DNA of 19,041 bases from Clostridia bacterium (GCA_900753975.1 CAAEBC010000042.1:1-19041); one strand, 5' to 3'; shown: positions 1-8,970, numbered from the stretch's first letter. Made by a program: numbers and translations. The notes: a model not told the origin generated them from the sequence alone.

Positions 1-107
1 CTACCTTGACAAAATTGCTTCTAAAAGTATTATCAAACCTTATACCTTTTTTTATTCTGAACTGTAATTTTTAATTAACTCTATCTTCAGTAGAATTATA
101 TTTACTT

Positions 108-365
108 TTAAATTATATGAAACAAATATTTAAGTACAACAACTACAACAACCCCTGGCACACCAAGAAGTCCAACTAGTCCTGCTGTAAGCCAAGTAAT
201 AGGAACATCTAGTTGTAAAATATTTAGTATCCAAAGTGCAAATGCACCAGCAGCTATATTTATAAGAAATCCAAATACAGATTTAGTGCCTTTAAAAACA
301 ACCTTTACAAGTATTATAACAACTATAGCTGCAATAAAAAAAGATATTATCGAATCTATTGGCAT
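108..365 (-). CDS. bofA: BofA family protein (pro-sigma-K processing inhibitor-like)
   Basis: An 85-residue, almost wholly hydrophobic protein with about three membrane segments (roughly residues 5-22, 30-50 and 58-82). Its length, the central GxxxLWILN-type segment and the Gly/Val-rich end (GLLGVPGVVVVV) match the BofA family, which in Bacillus sits in the forespore-engulfing membrane and holds back the SpoIVFB protease that processes pro-sigma-K. The ATG at 365 follows a GGGGGC-type purine stretch. It has its own good promoter upstream and lies 61 bases after the HAD gene, so it may be expressed both alone and by read-through. No other sporulation gene is visible here. Family assignment comes from recognition of the sequence; the sporulation role is inferred. 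Confidence 0.8.
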   Translation of the reverse strand: MPIDSIISFFIAAIVVIILVKVVFKGTKSVFGFLINIAAGAFALWILNILQLDVPITWLTAGLVGLLGVPGVVVVVVLKYLFHII

Positions 366-397
366 TATTATCCAGCCCCCTTTTTTAATATATTAAT

Positions 398-426
398 ATT
401 ATACACATGTTTTCCATAAAAGTAAA
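398..426 (-). promoter_or_regulatory. Promoter of the bofA-like gene
   Basis: On the minus strand, -35 TTTACT (421-426) and a perfect -10 TATAAT (398-403) are separated by 17 bases. The start codon lies about 33 bases downstream of the -10 box. It lies between the HAD stop and the bofA start. Confidence 0.55.
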
Positions 427-1083
427 TTACAATATTTTATTTAACTTTGAAAAATCTGTAATCATTTTTACCCCATCCATATTTATTGTAGGTTTATTAT
501 TAAGATTTACCCAAATCGCATTCATTCCAATGTTTCTAGCTCCTACAATATCCGTTCTAATTGTATCTCCAATCATTACGCATTCATCTGGCAAAGCATT
601 CATAGCTTTCAAAACATTTTCAAATGCATTTTTATACGGTTTACTTCCGAATTTGTCAGATGTAAAAATATCTTTAAAATATTTCAAATAATCTATGTTC
701 TTTAGCCTATTATATACTGCATCATAAAACCAGTTAGAGAAAATGTATAAATTATATTTAGAATGTAGATACTCAATAGTCTCTCTATCAACTAATACCT
801 TGCTTATCCAATACTTCGCTATGGCATTATTAATTTCATCTATCAATTGCACAGGATAATTTTCGTTTAACTTTTGATTTATAAGCTTCAACATGTCTTC
901 CTTAACATACAAATTATTTTTTTCATCAAGAGTATCTTCATAAAAATCAATAGCATTATACACATCTAAATACTTATTCGTATCTTTGCCAATCTTTTCT
1001 AAAACATTTTTATAAAAAATAGCATTACTGCTGCTAGAATCAATCAACGTATTATCTACATCAAATAGTATATTTTTTACCAT
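427..1083 (-). CDS. HAD-superfamily hydrolase (YjjG-like, probable nucleotidase or phosphatase)
   Basis: A 218-residue haloacid dehalogenase fold phosphatase. Motif I is DVDNT near the N-terminus (nucleophile Asp8, acid-base Asp10). A helical cap follows (about residues 15-95). Motif III is the Lys in GSKPYK (about residue 147), and motif IV is GDTIRTD in a MIGD...GARNIGM block. This arrangement matches the YjjG/YfnB branch, which includes pyrimidine 5'-nucleotidases, but the substrate cannot be read from sequence. The ATG at 1083 follows AGAGGAG at a good distance. The gene diverges from the DUF1836 gene across a 168-base gap that holds a promoter for each. Confidence 0.85.
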   Translation of the reverse strand: MVKNILFDVDNTLIDSSSSNAIFYKNVLEKIGKDTNKYLDVYNAIDFYEDTLDEKNNLYVKEDMLKLINQKLNENYPVQLIDEINNAIAKYWISKVLVDRETIEYLHSKYNLYIFSNWFYDAVYNRLKNIDYLKYFKDIFTSDKFGSKPYKNAFENVLKAMNALPDECVMIGDTIRTDIVGARNIGMNAIWVNLNNKPTINMDGVKMITDFSKLNKIL

Positions 1084-1143
1084 AATTACTCCTCTTCTTT
1101 AAACTATGCTACCGAAAGCAAATAAATGATAATTTCTACAGAC

Positions 1144-1172
1144 ATTCTACACTTTTGATTTTTAATTGTAAA
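1144..1172 (-). promoter_or_regulatory. Promoter of the HAD hydrolase gene
   Basis: Minus-strand -35 TTTACA (1167-1172) and -10 TAGAAT (1144-1149) with a 17-base spacer. The leader before the ATG at 1083 is about 55 bases. Confidence 0.5.
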
Positions 1173-1200
1173 CAGTCAATTTTAAAATATTTCTCTACAA

Positions 1201-1229
1201 TTGACTATTTTCCAAAGTAATGATATATT
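1201..1229 (+). promoter_or_regulatory. Promoter of the DUF1836 gene
   Basis: Plus-strand -35 TTGACT (1201-1206) and -10 TATATT (1224-1229), spacer 17 bases, with TGA just before the -10 as an extended -10 element. The start codon is 22 bases beyond the -10 box. Confidence 0.6.
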
Positions 1230-1251
1230 TAGCACGAGGAGTGATTAAGAC

Positions 1252-1746
1252 ATGGAAAAAGATAGATCTTTTATATCTAATTTACATATACCAAGATGGG
1301 AAGAATTGCCTAATATAGACCTATATTTGGATCAAGTAGTTACATTAGTTAATACCTCGCTTGAACCACTTACTAACCTAAATATAAATTCTTCAAGAGA
1401 AGCATCAACCCTTACAAAAACAATGATTAATAACTATGTTAAAGGTAACTTAATAGATGCACCTTACAAGAAAAAATACAGCAAAACCCAGCTGGCAAAG
1501 CTTTTTGTAATTTGTATTTTAAAACAAGTATATAGTATGAATGAAATTCAAAGTTTAATAAATACCGCACTTTCGCTTTCAACCATCCAAGAATCATATA
1601 ATCGTTTTTGTATGAGATTTGAAGAAGCACTTGAATGTACCTATACTCAAAAAGACTTTTCACCCGACGATTGCAGTCAACTCTTCATTTCAGTGCTATT
1701 ATCTTGCACATATAAACTTTATGTGCAACACTCTATAAAAGAATAA
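1252..1746 (+). CDS. DUF1836 domain-containing protein (putative HTH regulator)
   Basis: A 164-residue protein matching DUF1836 along its length. It opens with IPRWEELPNIDLYLDQV, then TKTMINNYVK (about residues 55-64), then KKYSKTQLAKLFVICILKQVYSMNEI (about 73-98). That order resembles a MerR-like winged helix in which KTQLAKLFVICILKQ would form the recognition region, so DNA binding is plausible but unproven for the family. GAGGAG at 1236-1241 is the ribosome-binding site, 10 bases before the ATG. It is the only confident plus-strand gene in the window and stands alone, followed 10 bases after its stop by the palindrome at 1757. Its target is unknown; the divergent HAD gene is the closest candidate. 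Confidence 0.85.
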   Translation: MEKDRSFISNLHIPRWEELPNIDLYLDQVVTLVNTSLEPLTNLNINSSREASTLTKTMINNYVKGNLIDAPYKKKYSKTQLAKLFVICILKQVYSMNEIQSLINTALSLSTIQESYNRFCMRFEEALECTYTQKDFSPDDCSQLFISVLLSCTYKLYVQHSIKE

Positions 1747-1756
1747 AATTCAACAA

Positions 1757-1818
1757 CGAGAAAAGGGGACGGAAGAAAATTCTCACTTTCGAGAATTTTC
1801 CTCCGTCCCCTTTTCTCG
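1757..1818. repeat. GGGGACGG-family palindrome A; likely bidirectional terminator
   Basis: Two 28-base arms (1757-1784 and 1791-1818) pair with a single mismatch around the 6-base loop ACTTTC. The arms carry GAGAAAAGGGGACGG and end in a TTCTC/GAGAA pair. It lies between two convergent genes (DUF1836 stop at 1746, permease stop at 1841). Its ends are A/T-rich, so RNA from either strand would form a stable hairpin followed by U-rich sequence. The arm sequence recurs at 9710-9831, showing it is a dispersed repeat and not just a local terminator. Confidence 0.85.
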
Positions 1819-1840
1819 CCGTCCTTACTTTTCTGTTTTT

Positions 1841-2620
1841 TTATGATCCTGTAGATTGGTACGACTTTAATCCCTGATTCCAAATTTTAAAAGCCACGTA
1901 CATGAAAACTAAACTTGCAAATGGTAATAAACCGTACCATGCTTTTCCTTCCGGTTTATCTAAAAGAAACAAAACAGGATAATAATTAATACATCCGAAA
2001 GGTATCACATAAGTAAAAAAATCAGCGAACCATTTTTTGTATATGCTTATGGGATACGATGCCACATCTCGTCCTCCGTCAGATATTATATTCATAGCTT
2101 CCATTCCTTCGATTGTCCAAAAAGAAAAAGATGCTTTTAAAAGAAGTATCGAGAAGAATAAAATCATCGAACCTAGTATCATTAAAAATAGAACGAAAGC
2201 TTTGTATAGAGTCCAGTTCACATTTACAGTAACTATTCCATAAATTAGTATAATCGTATACTCAATTAGTCTCCCTATTTTTGAGGCTTGAAAATTAGAA
2301 CATAAAACTTGAAACGTAATATTTCTCGGTCGTATTAAAATTTGATCTAAAAGTCCATGCTTTATTTCTTTATGAAAATGATCCAATCCTCTTCCAAACA
2401 TTTCTGTGCTAACATGTCCAAAACATGCAATTCCTAAAATGAGCATAATCTCATTTAAAGTCCATCCGTCTATTCCTCCAAATTTATTTACTAATATCAC
2501 AACTGCTATAAAAGAGAAAAATGAGGAAAAAACAGACGCTATAATACTCAAAATAAATGATGTTTTATACTCAAGTTCACATTTTATAAACATCCAAATA
2601 GATTTAAAATATAGTTTCAT
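1841..2620 (-). CDS. ABC-2 family exporter permease (DUF990-type), second subunit
   Basis: A 259-residue membrane protein with about six hydrophobic segments (roughly 22-45, 58-75, 115-135, 140-165, 195-215 and 225-245). The layout and length match the paired ABC-2 permeases (PF06182-like) that occur as ATPase-permease-permease operons in Firmicutes. The conserved GRGLDHFHKEIKHGLLDQILIRP stretch, residues about 76-99, is typical of this family. ATG 2620 follows AGGAGG at good spacing and lies 11 bases after the stop of the first permease. It is intact, unlike its two upstream partners. The cargo is unknown; relatives are annotated only as drug or lipid exporters. Confidence 0.85.
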   Translation of the reverse strand: MKLYFKSIWMFIKCELEYKTSFILSIIASVFSSFFSFIAVVILVNKFGGIDGWTLNEIMLILGIACFGHVSTEMFGRGLDHFHKEIKHGLLDQILIRPRNITFQVLCSNFQASKIGRLIEYTIILIYGIVTVNVNWTLYKAFVLFLMILGSMILFFSILLLKASFSFWTIEGMEAMNIISDGGRDVASYPISIYKKWFADFFTYVIPFGCINYYPVLFLLDKPEGKAWYGLLPFASLVFMYVAFKIWNQGLKSYQSTGS

Positions 2621-2631
2621 ACTTTTCCCTC

Positions 2632-3433
2632 CTATCCACCTTGAATAACTACCTTTTTAGTAGCATGATTTATTAATAAATTTCCAACGTAAACAATTAT
2701 AACTATCCATACAAGTTGAGTTAGTACACTAACTATTCCTTGACTAACTGATATATTTCCTGTATATACTCTAAAAGGCAAATCAAAAGATAGTCGAAAA
2801 GGTAATATGTAACATATATTTTGTAGCCAATTAGGCATAAATGGAATAGGTACAACACTTCCAGCAAAGAATTCAGCAATTACAGCATAAACATTAAAAA
2901 GTCCTTTAGAAGAAGTCGTATAAAACATTATCACATATATTAACATTGCTATACCTATAACTAAAATGGTTCCTAGTATAAGTGTAAGTAAAAACAAAAT
3001 AAAACTCCAAATTGAAGCAGGTGCGCCAAGCATATAAGCCTTTGGCAAAAATAAAGCTACTAAAATTATTGGTACAAACCTCAAAAGTGTTCCAGCTAAT
3101 TTATTTGCAAGTAACCTTGCAAACCAAATTCCATAAATACTTACTGGTTTTGTAAATTCATACGCAACTCCGACCAGTAATTATCGAATCACTTATATCA
3201 CCATCATTACAGCTAAATCTAGTAAGCATGAAAAAAGCTTGTCCAAGCCAAATATATGATACAAGTTCGTTCCATTGCATTGGAAGTGGAATATTCGTTT
3301 TGTAATACGCATCATATATCATAACAAGCATTGCTCCCCAGAAAAACTGCGTCATAATTCCAGCAATAGCAGCGAATCTATACTGCAAGGCAACATTAAA
3401 CCTAAGCTTAAAAAAAGATAAATAAATGTTCAT
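2632..3433 (-). pseudogene. ABC-2 family exporter permease, first subunit, interrupted by a +1 frameshift
   Basis: Two pieces of one membrane protein in different frames: residues 1-91 end at a stop near 3154, and the other frame continues from about 3166 to the stop at 2632. The break is at 3169-3172, where the minus strand reads ACTGGTCGGAGTT. Dropping the extra C gives ITGGVAYEFTKPVS and one continuous protein of about 266 residues, the normal length for this family. No other stop or frame change occurs in either half, so this is a very recent mutation or a sequence error. The GTG at 3442 overlaps the AGGAGG site, so the ATG at 3433 (eight bases beyond it) is the better start. It lies 12 bases after the ATPase stop. 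Confidence 0.8.
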
Positions 3434-3445
3434 TTGTCGCACCTC

Positions 3446-4427
3446 CTAACTAATATGCATTTCTTCGTACATCTTAGCTATTACTTCCTCAATAGGTGAA
3501 CTTTCTACTTGAATATCTAAGACATTTACTTGCTTAGTTAGTAGACTAATTACGTTTTGCAACTTAATTATATTTGAATTAAATTTTAAAATTGCTCTTT
3601 GTTCGTTTCTGCTAACCACTTCGACATCATTAATATTTATTTTGTTTGTCGTGTACTCATATTGTACACTCATTATAAACTTTGATGAATACTGTTTTTT
3701 AATTGCTTCCAAGCTTCCATCATAAAGCTTTTTACCCTTTCCTATAAGGATTATTCTGTTTGTTAAAGCTTCTATATCTTGCATATCATGAGTTGTAAGA
3801 ATTACAGTTGTCCCCTCTTCATAATTTAAATCTTTAACAAATTTTCTAACAGCAATCTTTGAAACAGCATCTAACCCAATAGTTGGTTCATCCAAAAATA
3901 GTATCTTAGGTTTATGAAGCAAAGACGCAGCAATCTCGCACCTCATCCTTTGACCAAGACTTAACTGCCTAGTAGGTGTATTTATAATGTTAGTTAATTC
4001 TAAACTTTCTATTAATTTTTCTCTGGTATTTTTGAAATCTTGTAATGGAATTTTGTAGATATCTTTTAAAAGATAAAATGAATCATCGGGTGGTACATCC
4101 CACCATAATTGAGAGCGCTGACCGAATACAACGCCAATATCTTTTACATACTCTTTTCGTTCTTTGTATGGCACTTTGCCATTAACTATGCATTCTCCAC
4201 TTGTGGGGACGAGTATGCCACACATAATCTTAATCGTGGTAGACTTTCCAGCACCGATTAGGACCTATATAACCAACAATTTCTCCTTCGCTAATGTCGA
4301 GAGAAACATCTGTGAGTGCATGTACTTCTTTGTAATCTTTTTTGAAAAAAGATTTTATTACATCTTTTGTAGAAGCACCTCTTGTTGCCACTTTAAACGT
4401 TTTAGAAATATTCTCCAAATGTATCAA
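3446..4427 (-). pseudogene. ABC exporter ATPase subunit, interrupted by a +1 frameshift in Walker A
   Basis: The ATP-hydrolysing partner of the two downstream permeases. The first frame reads IHLENISKTF...EIVGYIGPN and then breaks. The second resumes with KIMCGILVPTSG and includes the Q-loop (VVFGQRSQLWWDV), signature LSLGQRMR, Walker B ILFLDEPT and H-loop TTHD, then a C-terminal region typical of this subfamily. On the minus strand the break reads AATCGGTGCTGG (near 4256). Removing the extra C restores GPNGAGKSTT exactly. Restored, the protein is about 326 residues, usual for the family. The start is most likely TTG at 4427, which follows AAGGAGGTG by six bases; the upstream ATG at 4520 has no such site. 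As written, no complete nucleotide-binding site can be made. Confidence 0.85.
3535..3552 (+). repeat. 18-base repeat, copy 1
   Basis: TAGTTAGTAGACTAATTA, an imperfect palindrome (TARTTAGT, AG, ACTAATTA). This copy lies inside the exporter ATPase gene, where the minus strand encodes ISLLT. Confidence 0.7.
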
Positions 4428-4488
4428 GAAAAACACCTCCTTAAAATACGTATCGTAGCTATTAAATTTTTTTGCAAACCATGTTGCC

Positions 4489-4517
4489 ATTTTACAACAA
4501 CATATAACAAGAGTCAA
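4489..4517 (-). promoter_or_regulatory. Promoter of the ABC-2 exporter operon
   Basis: Minus-strand -35 TTGACT (4512-4517), 17-base spacer, -10 TAAAAT (4489-4494). The leader before the TTG start at 4427 is about 55 bases. Confidence 0.5.
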
Positions 4518-4552
4518 CAATTTTCTATAATTATTTTTTCACTTACAAATAT

Positions 4553-4581
4553 AAAAAAAGGACTTTTATAGTTCTTTTTTT
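4553..4581 (-). terminator. Terminator of the kinase operon
   Basis: Arms 4553-4564 and 4570-4581 pair with one mismatch around a 5-base loop; runs of seven A and seven T form the base. It lies 11 bases after the kinase stop and before the exporter promoter. The symmetric A/T runs could let it act in both directions. Confidence 0.6.
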
Positions 4582-4591
4582 AAAATATATT

Positions 4592-5809
4592 TTACATCAT
4601 CTTTATTTCAAACACACTTCCCTCTCCCACTTCTGAAAAAACACTTATAAACCCACCTTCTTTTTCTATAATTGCTTTTGAAAGTGCAAGGCCGATGCCG
4701 ATACTACTTGATGTTGCGTTTTCGCCTTTGTAAAATCTTTCGAATATGTGTGGCAAATCTTTGCTACTCATTCCGCAGCCGTTATCTTTGATTGTTATTT
4801 TGGTATATATCTTATTTTTTTCGGCAGAAATTTTTACTATTCCATCAGAAAAAGAGTGTTCAACACAGTTTTTTAATATGTTTGTAATTGCCTCTTTGTA
4901 CCAAGCTTTATCACATAATATTTTTATATCTTTTCTCACATCCACTTCTATCGAAACATTCTTCAAATCACATATAGGAAGTAAATTTTTCTTACACTCC
5001 TCTACAATTTGGAATAAATTTTCCTCTTTGCGATTTAATGTAATTGTATTAGTATCAAATTTGGAAAGTTTTAATATTGCATTAACCAAAACATTTATAT
5101 TTAAAATTTCATTTCTAATATCCTTTATAAAATCATTTCGAACACTCTCTGGCATATTTTCATCATCTAATATATTATCTAGCATTATAGAAATTGATGT
5201 AAGCGGTGTCTTTAATTGATGAGATATATTTGCAAGCGAGTCTTTTAAACTAAGCTTATCTTTATAAGAATTTTCGGCTTGTTCTTTTAACATTACCGTC
5301 GTTTTATATAATTCATTTTGAAGAATAGAAAGCTCATCTTCTGTATTATCTTTCATTTTAAGAGTATAATTTTTTCTATTAATCTCTTCTATATAGTTTG
5401 TTATTTCTATTATTTTTTCATCTTTCTTTTTGTTAAATACTAAGAAAATTAGGATTATAACTATGAAAAATAAAGCTGTAGTAGATAAATTTATTATCAT
5501 GCACTTTTTATATTGTTCATCATTTTTTAATATTATAGAATCATATTTTATATCAATTCCATACTCTTTTAAAATATCATCTTTCCTATCCAAACTTTCA
5601 TTATTTAGTATATCTACTATTTCACTTTTATCAACATTAGGATACTTCTCTAAAATTTCGCCTACAATACTATTTAATGCGATATTTACATTTTGAGTAT
5701 ACTGCTTATATTGTAAATGCCATATAACTAGGAAGCATATTTCAAAGCAAATAATAGTTAGTAGACTAATTATCAAATACTTTTTTAACTCGATCTTATT
5801 TTTCATCAT
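4592..5809 (-). CDS. Sensor histidine kinase
   Basis: A 405-residue membrane kinase of the two-component type. Membrane segment 1 is about residues 13-31 and segment 2 about 104-126, enclosing a roughly 72-residue outside domain. A cytoplasmic linker leads to the H-box LANISHQLKTPLTS (phosphorylated His197). The N-box is KEAITNILKNCVEHS, G1 is DNGCGM, the F-box is HIFERFYKG and G2 is GIGLALSKAI, so the catalytic domain is complete. Because it has a real extracellular domain, it is not the intramembrane-sensing BceS kind. Its start overlaps the end of the response regulator gene by 14 bases, indicating translational coupling. It should phosphorylate that regulator; the signal is unknown, with membrane-active peptides a reasonable guess from the neighbouring transporter. 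Confidence 0.92.
   Translation of the reverse strand: MMKNKIELKKYLIISLLTIICFEICFLVIWHLQYKQYTQNVNIALNSIVGEILEKYPNVDKSEIVDILNNESLDRKDDILKEYGIDIKYDSIILKNDEQYKKCMIINLSTTALFFIVIILIFLVFNKKKDEKIIEITNYIEEINRKNYTLKMKDNTEDELSILQNELYKTTVMLKEQAENSYKDKLSLKDSLANISHQLKTPLTSISIMLDNILDDENMPESVRNDFIKDIRNEILNINVLVNAILKLSKFDTNTITLNRKEENLFQIVEECKKNLLPICDLKNVSIEVDVRKDIKILCDKAWYKEAITNILKNCVEHSFSDGIVKISAEKNKIYTKITIKDNGCGMSSKDLPHIFERFYKGENATSSSIGIGLALSKAIIEKEGGFISVFSEVGEGSVFEIKMM
5755..5772 (+). repeat. 18-base repeat, copy 2
   Basis: The same 18 bases as copy 1, in the first membrane segment of the kinase, again read as ISLLT. With one flanking base each side it is identical over 20 bases to copy 3. Confidence 0.7.
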
Positions 5810-6452
5810 TCTTCACCATATATCCTATACCTTTTATAGTTACAATAATATCTGTATCTAATTTTTCTCGAATCCTTTTTATATACACAGATATCGTATT
5901 ATCATTCACATCATTTCTTGTCCAATCCCATATTTTTTCTATGATGCACTCCCTATTCAAAACCTTTCCAGAATTAGTGAACATATATATTAAAAGTTTA
6001 GTTTCTAATGCTGTAAGGTTTATCTCTTCATCATTTTTATAAGCTACCATTTTGTCTAAATCTATAGAAATATCTTTTATCTTGATCTTATTACTTTTGC
6101 TTTTAGATAATATTTTATTCATTCTAGCTATTAACTCTCGAATCAAAAATGGTTTTGTCACATAGTCCTCTGCTCCTAATTCTAAGCCATTTACAATATC
6201 ATCTTCATCATCTTTAGCTGTTAAAAAAATAGTTGGAGTAAAGTGCTCTTCTTTTATTTTTTTATAAAATTCAAATCCGTTTCCATCTGGTAGCATCACA
6301 TCTAAAATCATTATATTAAATTTCTCTGCATTTAGAAACTTAGAAGCCTTTGCAATTGACTTTGCATATTTTACTTCAAATTCATTTTGTTCAAAAGCAT
6401 AAATAAGTCCTTTTGCGATGCTGTAATTATCCTCTACTAATAAAACTTTCAT
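5796..6452 (-). CDS. OmpR/PhoB-family response regulator
   Basis: A 218-residue regulator. The receiver domain (1-115) has acidic residues Glu7 and Asp8, phosphorylated Asp51 in MILDVMLPDG, Thr78 and Lys100 in the VTKPF motif. The C-terminal winged helix (about 125-215) contains LTALETKLLIYMF, WDWTRNDVNDNTISVYIKRI and IKGIGYMV, the usual OmpR-family pattern with recognition helix around VNDNTISVYIKRIREKL. ATG 6452 follows AGGGAG and lies 20 bases beyond the permease stop. It very likely controls its own operon: an 11-base-spaced TGTCA direct repeat, the typical geometry for such regulators, overlaps the -35 box at 9682-9698. Confidence 0.93.
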   Translation of the reverse strand: MKVLLVEDNYSIAKGLIYAFEQNEFEVKYAKSIAKASKFLNAEKFNIMILDVMLPDGNGFEFYKKIKEEHFTPTIFLTAKDDEDDIVNGLELGAEDYVTKPFLIRELIARMNKILSKSKSNKIKIKDISIDLDKMVAYKNDEEINLTALETKLLIYMFTNSGKVLNRECIIEKIWDWTRNDVNDNTISVYIKRIREKLDTDIIVTIKGIGYMVKNDEK

Positions 6453-6472
6453 TACTTTACTCCCTACTTTCG

Positions 6473-8968
6473 CTAAATATTTTCGTTTCTAATAGTTTCG
6501 ATTATATTTTGTTTATTAATATTTTTTATAGAATATCTCATTATACTAAATATAATTACAAAAACAAATATTATAGATAATATAATTGGTTTTGTCGGAA
6601 AATGATATCCGCTGTCAAATCCAGAAGAAAACATTTGATAAACCCAAACCGATCCAAGTATACCTAATATAATTCCGAAAATTAATGATTTGGTACTATA
6701 AAAGATAGTCTCAAGATTTATCATCTTATTAAATTCTTTTTCTGTCATACCAATGCTTTTTAGTGTTGCAAATTCTTTTTGTCTAAGACTCATATTGGCA
6801 GTAATTGTATTAAATATGTTTGTTATTCCAATTAATGTTATGACACTAATAAAGCCATACATAAATATTGCAAGAACTAAAGATACTCCTCTTTGGTATT
6901 TAGCCATTTGGTCTAAATTTGAAACTGTAAACGTTTTAAATTCTTTCATTATTTCTTTTTCTAGTTTATCTGGCTCTGTAGAATTTATTAAAAGTTCATC
7001 TTCGCCAAACTTTATTAAATCGAAATTATCTACATCAACAAACAAATATCCACCTGTGATATACACATTTTCAAATCCACTTAATCTTTTATCTGTTACT
7101 TTCGAAATTTTTACACTCATATCTTCATTTGCATACTTACCATTAATTATATCACCATCTTTGTATTTATAATATCTTGTAATCACTTTCTTGCCTTCCA
7201 CTGTCGAATATCCATAGTCATCGCAAAGAACTCCTTGCGTTTTTACCTTTTCATAATTTAGTCCTAGTTTTTCAACATATTTCTTATATGCTTTACTATT
7301 TGTAGCAACAACAGTAATCTTTGGATCGCTATCAATAAAATCTCCGTTTAATTTACTTTTATCGTTTAAATGTATTTGACTTCTGCCATCATCTATTCCT
7401 TCATATATCATCGTATAGTCAGTGATACTACTAAGCTTTAAAACATTTTCAAGACTTTCTTTATCTTCACTGTCTTTATTTACAATCATATTGTAATCAG
7501 CTCTTATGTAATACTCATCTGAAACACCAAATCCATACCTTAAAAAAGCTGACATTGTTATAAATACAAATATACTACTTATTATTGAAAATACTGTAGT
7601 TCTATATTTTCTCTTACTTCTTTTTAAATTTTTATACGCAATAACTCCACCAATCCCAAATAATTTATTTATTAGCTTAGGAGCTTTTAATTTTTTTGAC
7701 TTTATTTTTACTTCCTTATTGCCTCTAATTGACTCAATAGGATTGATTTTCGAAGCTCTTATAGCAGAAGAGATTGCCGAAAAATATATAGTTATAAATC
7801 CAAGTAAGACAGATACTACAATAGGTATCCAAGAAATCTTTAAAACAAATTCACCACTTGGAATAGTACCGGGAAGTAATAATACATTACATATCTTTAT
7901 TAGAAAATGATCTACAACTATTCCTGCTAAAACTCCTATAGGAATGCCTACAAAGCCAAGTAAAAATGCTTCAAATAAAACAGATTTTTTTATTTGTTTC
8001 TTAGTCGCACCAACACTTGCCAAAACACCATACATTTTTATTTTTTCTGTCATCGAAATTGCAAAAGAATTTCTTATACAAAATATACTTGTAAAACAAA
8101 TGATGGAAACACCAAATATTACTAACGACATAAGCATTCTATAAACTGTATCATTCACGCTAAAAACTTCCCAACGTAAGAGTTCAGAGTTTTTCATATA
8201 CTTGTAGTTAGCAAACTGACTATTTTTATAATCATCTCCTAAAATCTCTTTAAATGTTCTTTTGTATTGATACGGATTTTTTAAAGATAAATACGCATTT
8301 AATTTATCGTAATTTTCATTCATTGTTATAATTGTATATCCAGCCTCGTTAGTTCTCTCTAGCTCTCTTCCCGGCTTTTCCATAATTCCAACAACTGTTA
8401 CTTTTTTATTAAATTTATTTATTAACTCTTCTTCTCCACTACTATAATCATTTGTAGAAAGCACATTTTGACCGGTTTTATACATTCTAGTACCTATTTC
8501 AAGCGATAGAATATCACCTATCTTATAAGGTACTTCTGCGTTTTCTATAATCCAAGTATTTATAACAACCTCACCACTATTTTCCGGCAATCTTCCTTCT
8601 TTTAATTTATATGACATATTTGAAAAAGTATCTTTGTTGTATATCGAATATAAATGTAGATATGGCTTTTTCAAATTCTTGCTACCTGCTAACTCACTAA
8701 AACCAACATCATATATAAGATTTAATGCTTTTATATCTCTATTGCTTGAAAGCTTTTTTACATCTCCACTATCTAAATCCATAAGCTTTAGATGATAATA
8801 TCCACCTTGATTTGTCGTCACATCTATTAATGTTTGTTGCACACTTGTGAACATATTACTTGCTGCACAAATTAAAGCAACAGCTAAAATTATACCAATT
8901 GTTGTAACTATACTTCTTTTCTTATTTAGCTTTAAATTTTCTATAGCCAATTTGTTAAGAATATTCAT
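6473..8968 (-). CDS. FtsX/MacB-type ABC transporter permease
   Basis: An 831-residue permease made of two FtsX-like halves. Segment 1 (about 22-40) is followed by a large outside domain (about 41-275), then segments near 280-300, 331-356 and 381-402. A second half begins with a segment at about 458-478, has another outside domain, and ends with three segments. Each half shows the FtsX sequence around the GVLASVGATKKQIKK motif (about 315-329) and its counterpart ATLKSIGMTEKEF. Such permeases do not usually form a channel; they transmit ATPase movement to extracytoplasmic substrates, for example in peptide or antibiotic removal. Eight segments and two outside domains differ from the ten-segment BceB. 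ATG 8968 is preferred over GTG 8971 because it lies seven bases after GGAGG; the ATPase stop overlaps this site. Confidence 0.9.
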   Translation of the reverse strand: MNILNKLAIENLKLNKKRSIVTTIGIILAVALICAASNMFTSVQQTLIDVTTNQGGYYHLKLMDLDSGDVKKLSSNRDIKALNLIYDVGFSELAGSKNLKKPYLHLYSIYNKDTFSNMSYKLKEGRLPENSGEVVINTWIIENAEVPYKIGDILSLEIGTRMYKTGQNVLSTNDYSSGEEELINKFNKKVTVVGIMEKPGRELERTNEAGYTIITMNENYDKLNAYLSLKNPYQYKRTFKEILGDDYKNSQFANYKYMKNSELLRWEVFSVNDTVYRMLMSLVIFGVSIICFTSIFCIRNSFAISMTEKIKMYGVLASVGATKKQIKKSVLFEAFLLGFVGIPIGVLAGIVVDHFLIKICNVLLLPGTIPSGEFVLKISWIPIVVSVLLGFITIYFSAISSAIRASKINPIESIRGNKEVKIKSKKLKAPKLINKLFGIGGVIAYKNLKRSKRKYRTTVFSIISSIFVFITMSAFLRYGFGVSDEYYIRADYNMIVNKDSEDKESLENVLKLSSITDYTMIYEGIDDGRSQIHLNDKSKLNGDFIDSDPKITVVATNSKAYKKYVEKLGLNYEKVKTQGVLCDDYGYSTVEGKKVITRYYKYKDGDIINGKYANEDMSVKISKVTDKRLSGFENVYITGGYLFVDVDNFDLIKFGEDELLINSTEPDKLEKEIMKEFKTFTVSNLDQMAKYQRGVSLVLAIFMYGFISVITLIGITNIFNTITANMSLRQKEFATLKSIGMTEKEFNKMINLETIFYSTKSLIFGIILGILGSVWVYQMFSSGFDSGYHFPTKPIILSIIFVFVIIFSIMRYSIKNINKQNIIETIRNENI

Positions 8969-8970
8969 CA

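Noticed and set aside
6..33. Plus-strand TTGACA and TATTAT with a 16-base spacer
   Set aside because: No plus-strand gene or structured RNA follows; chance matches are expected in AT-rich DNA. The first 107 bases otherwise show no gene or clear hairpin.
407..691. 94-codon plus-strand frame
   Set aside because: Entirely opposite the HAD hydrolase and its upstream gap, with no protein-like motif.
4164..4571. 135-codon plus-strand frame
   Set aside because: Opposite the N-terminal half of the exporter ATPase and its promoter; shadow of the minus-strand gene.
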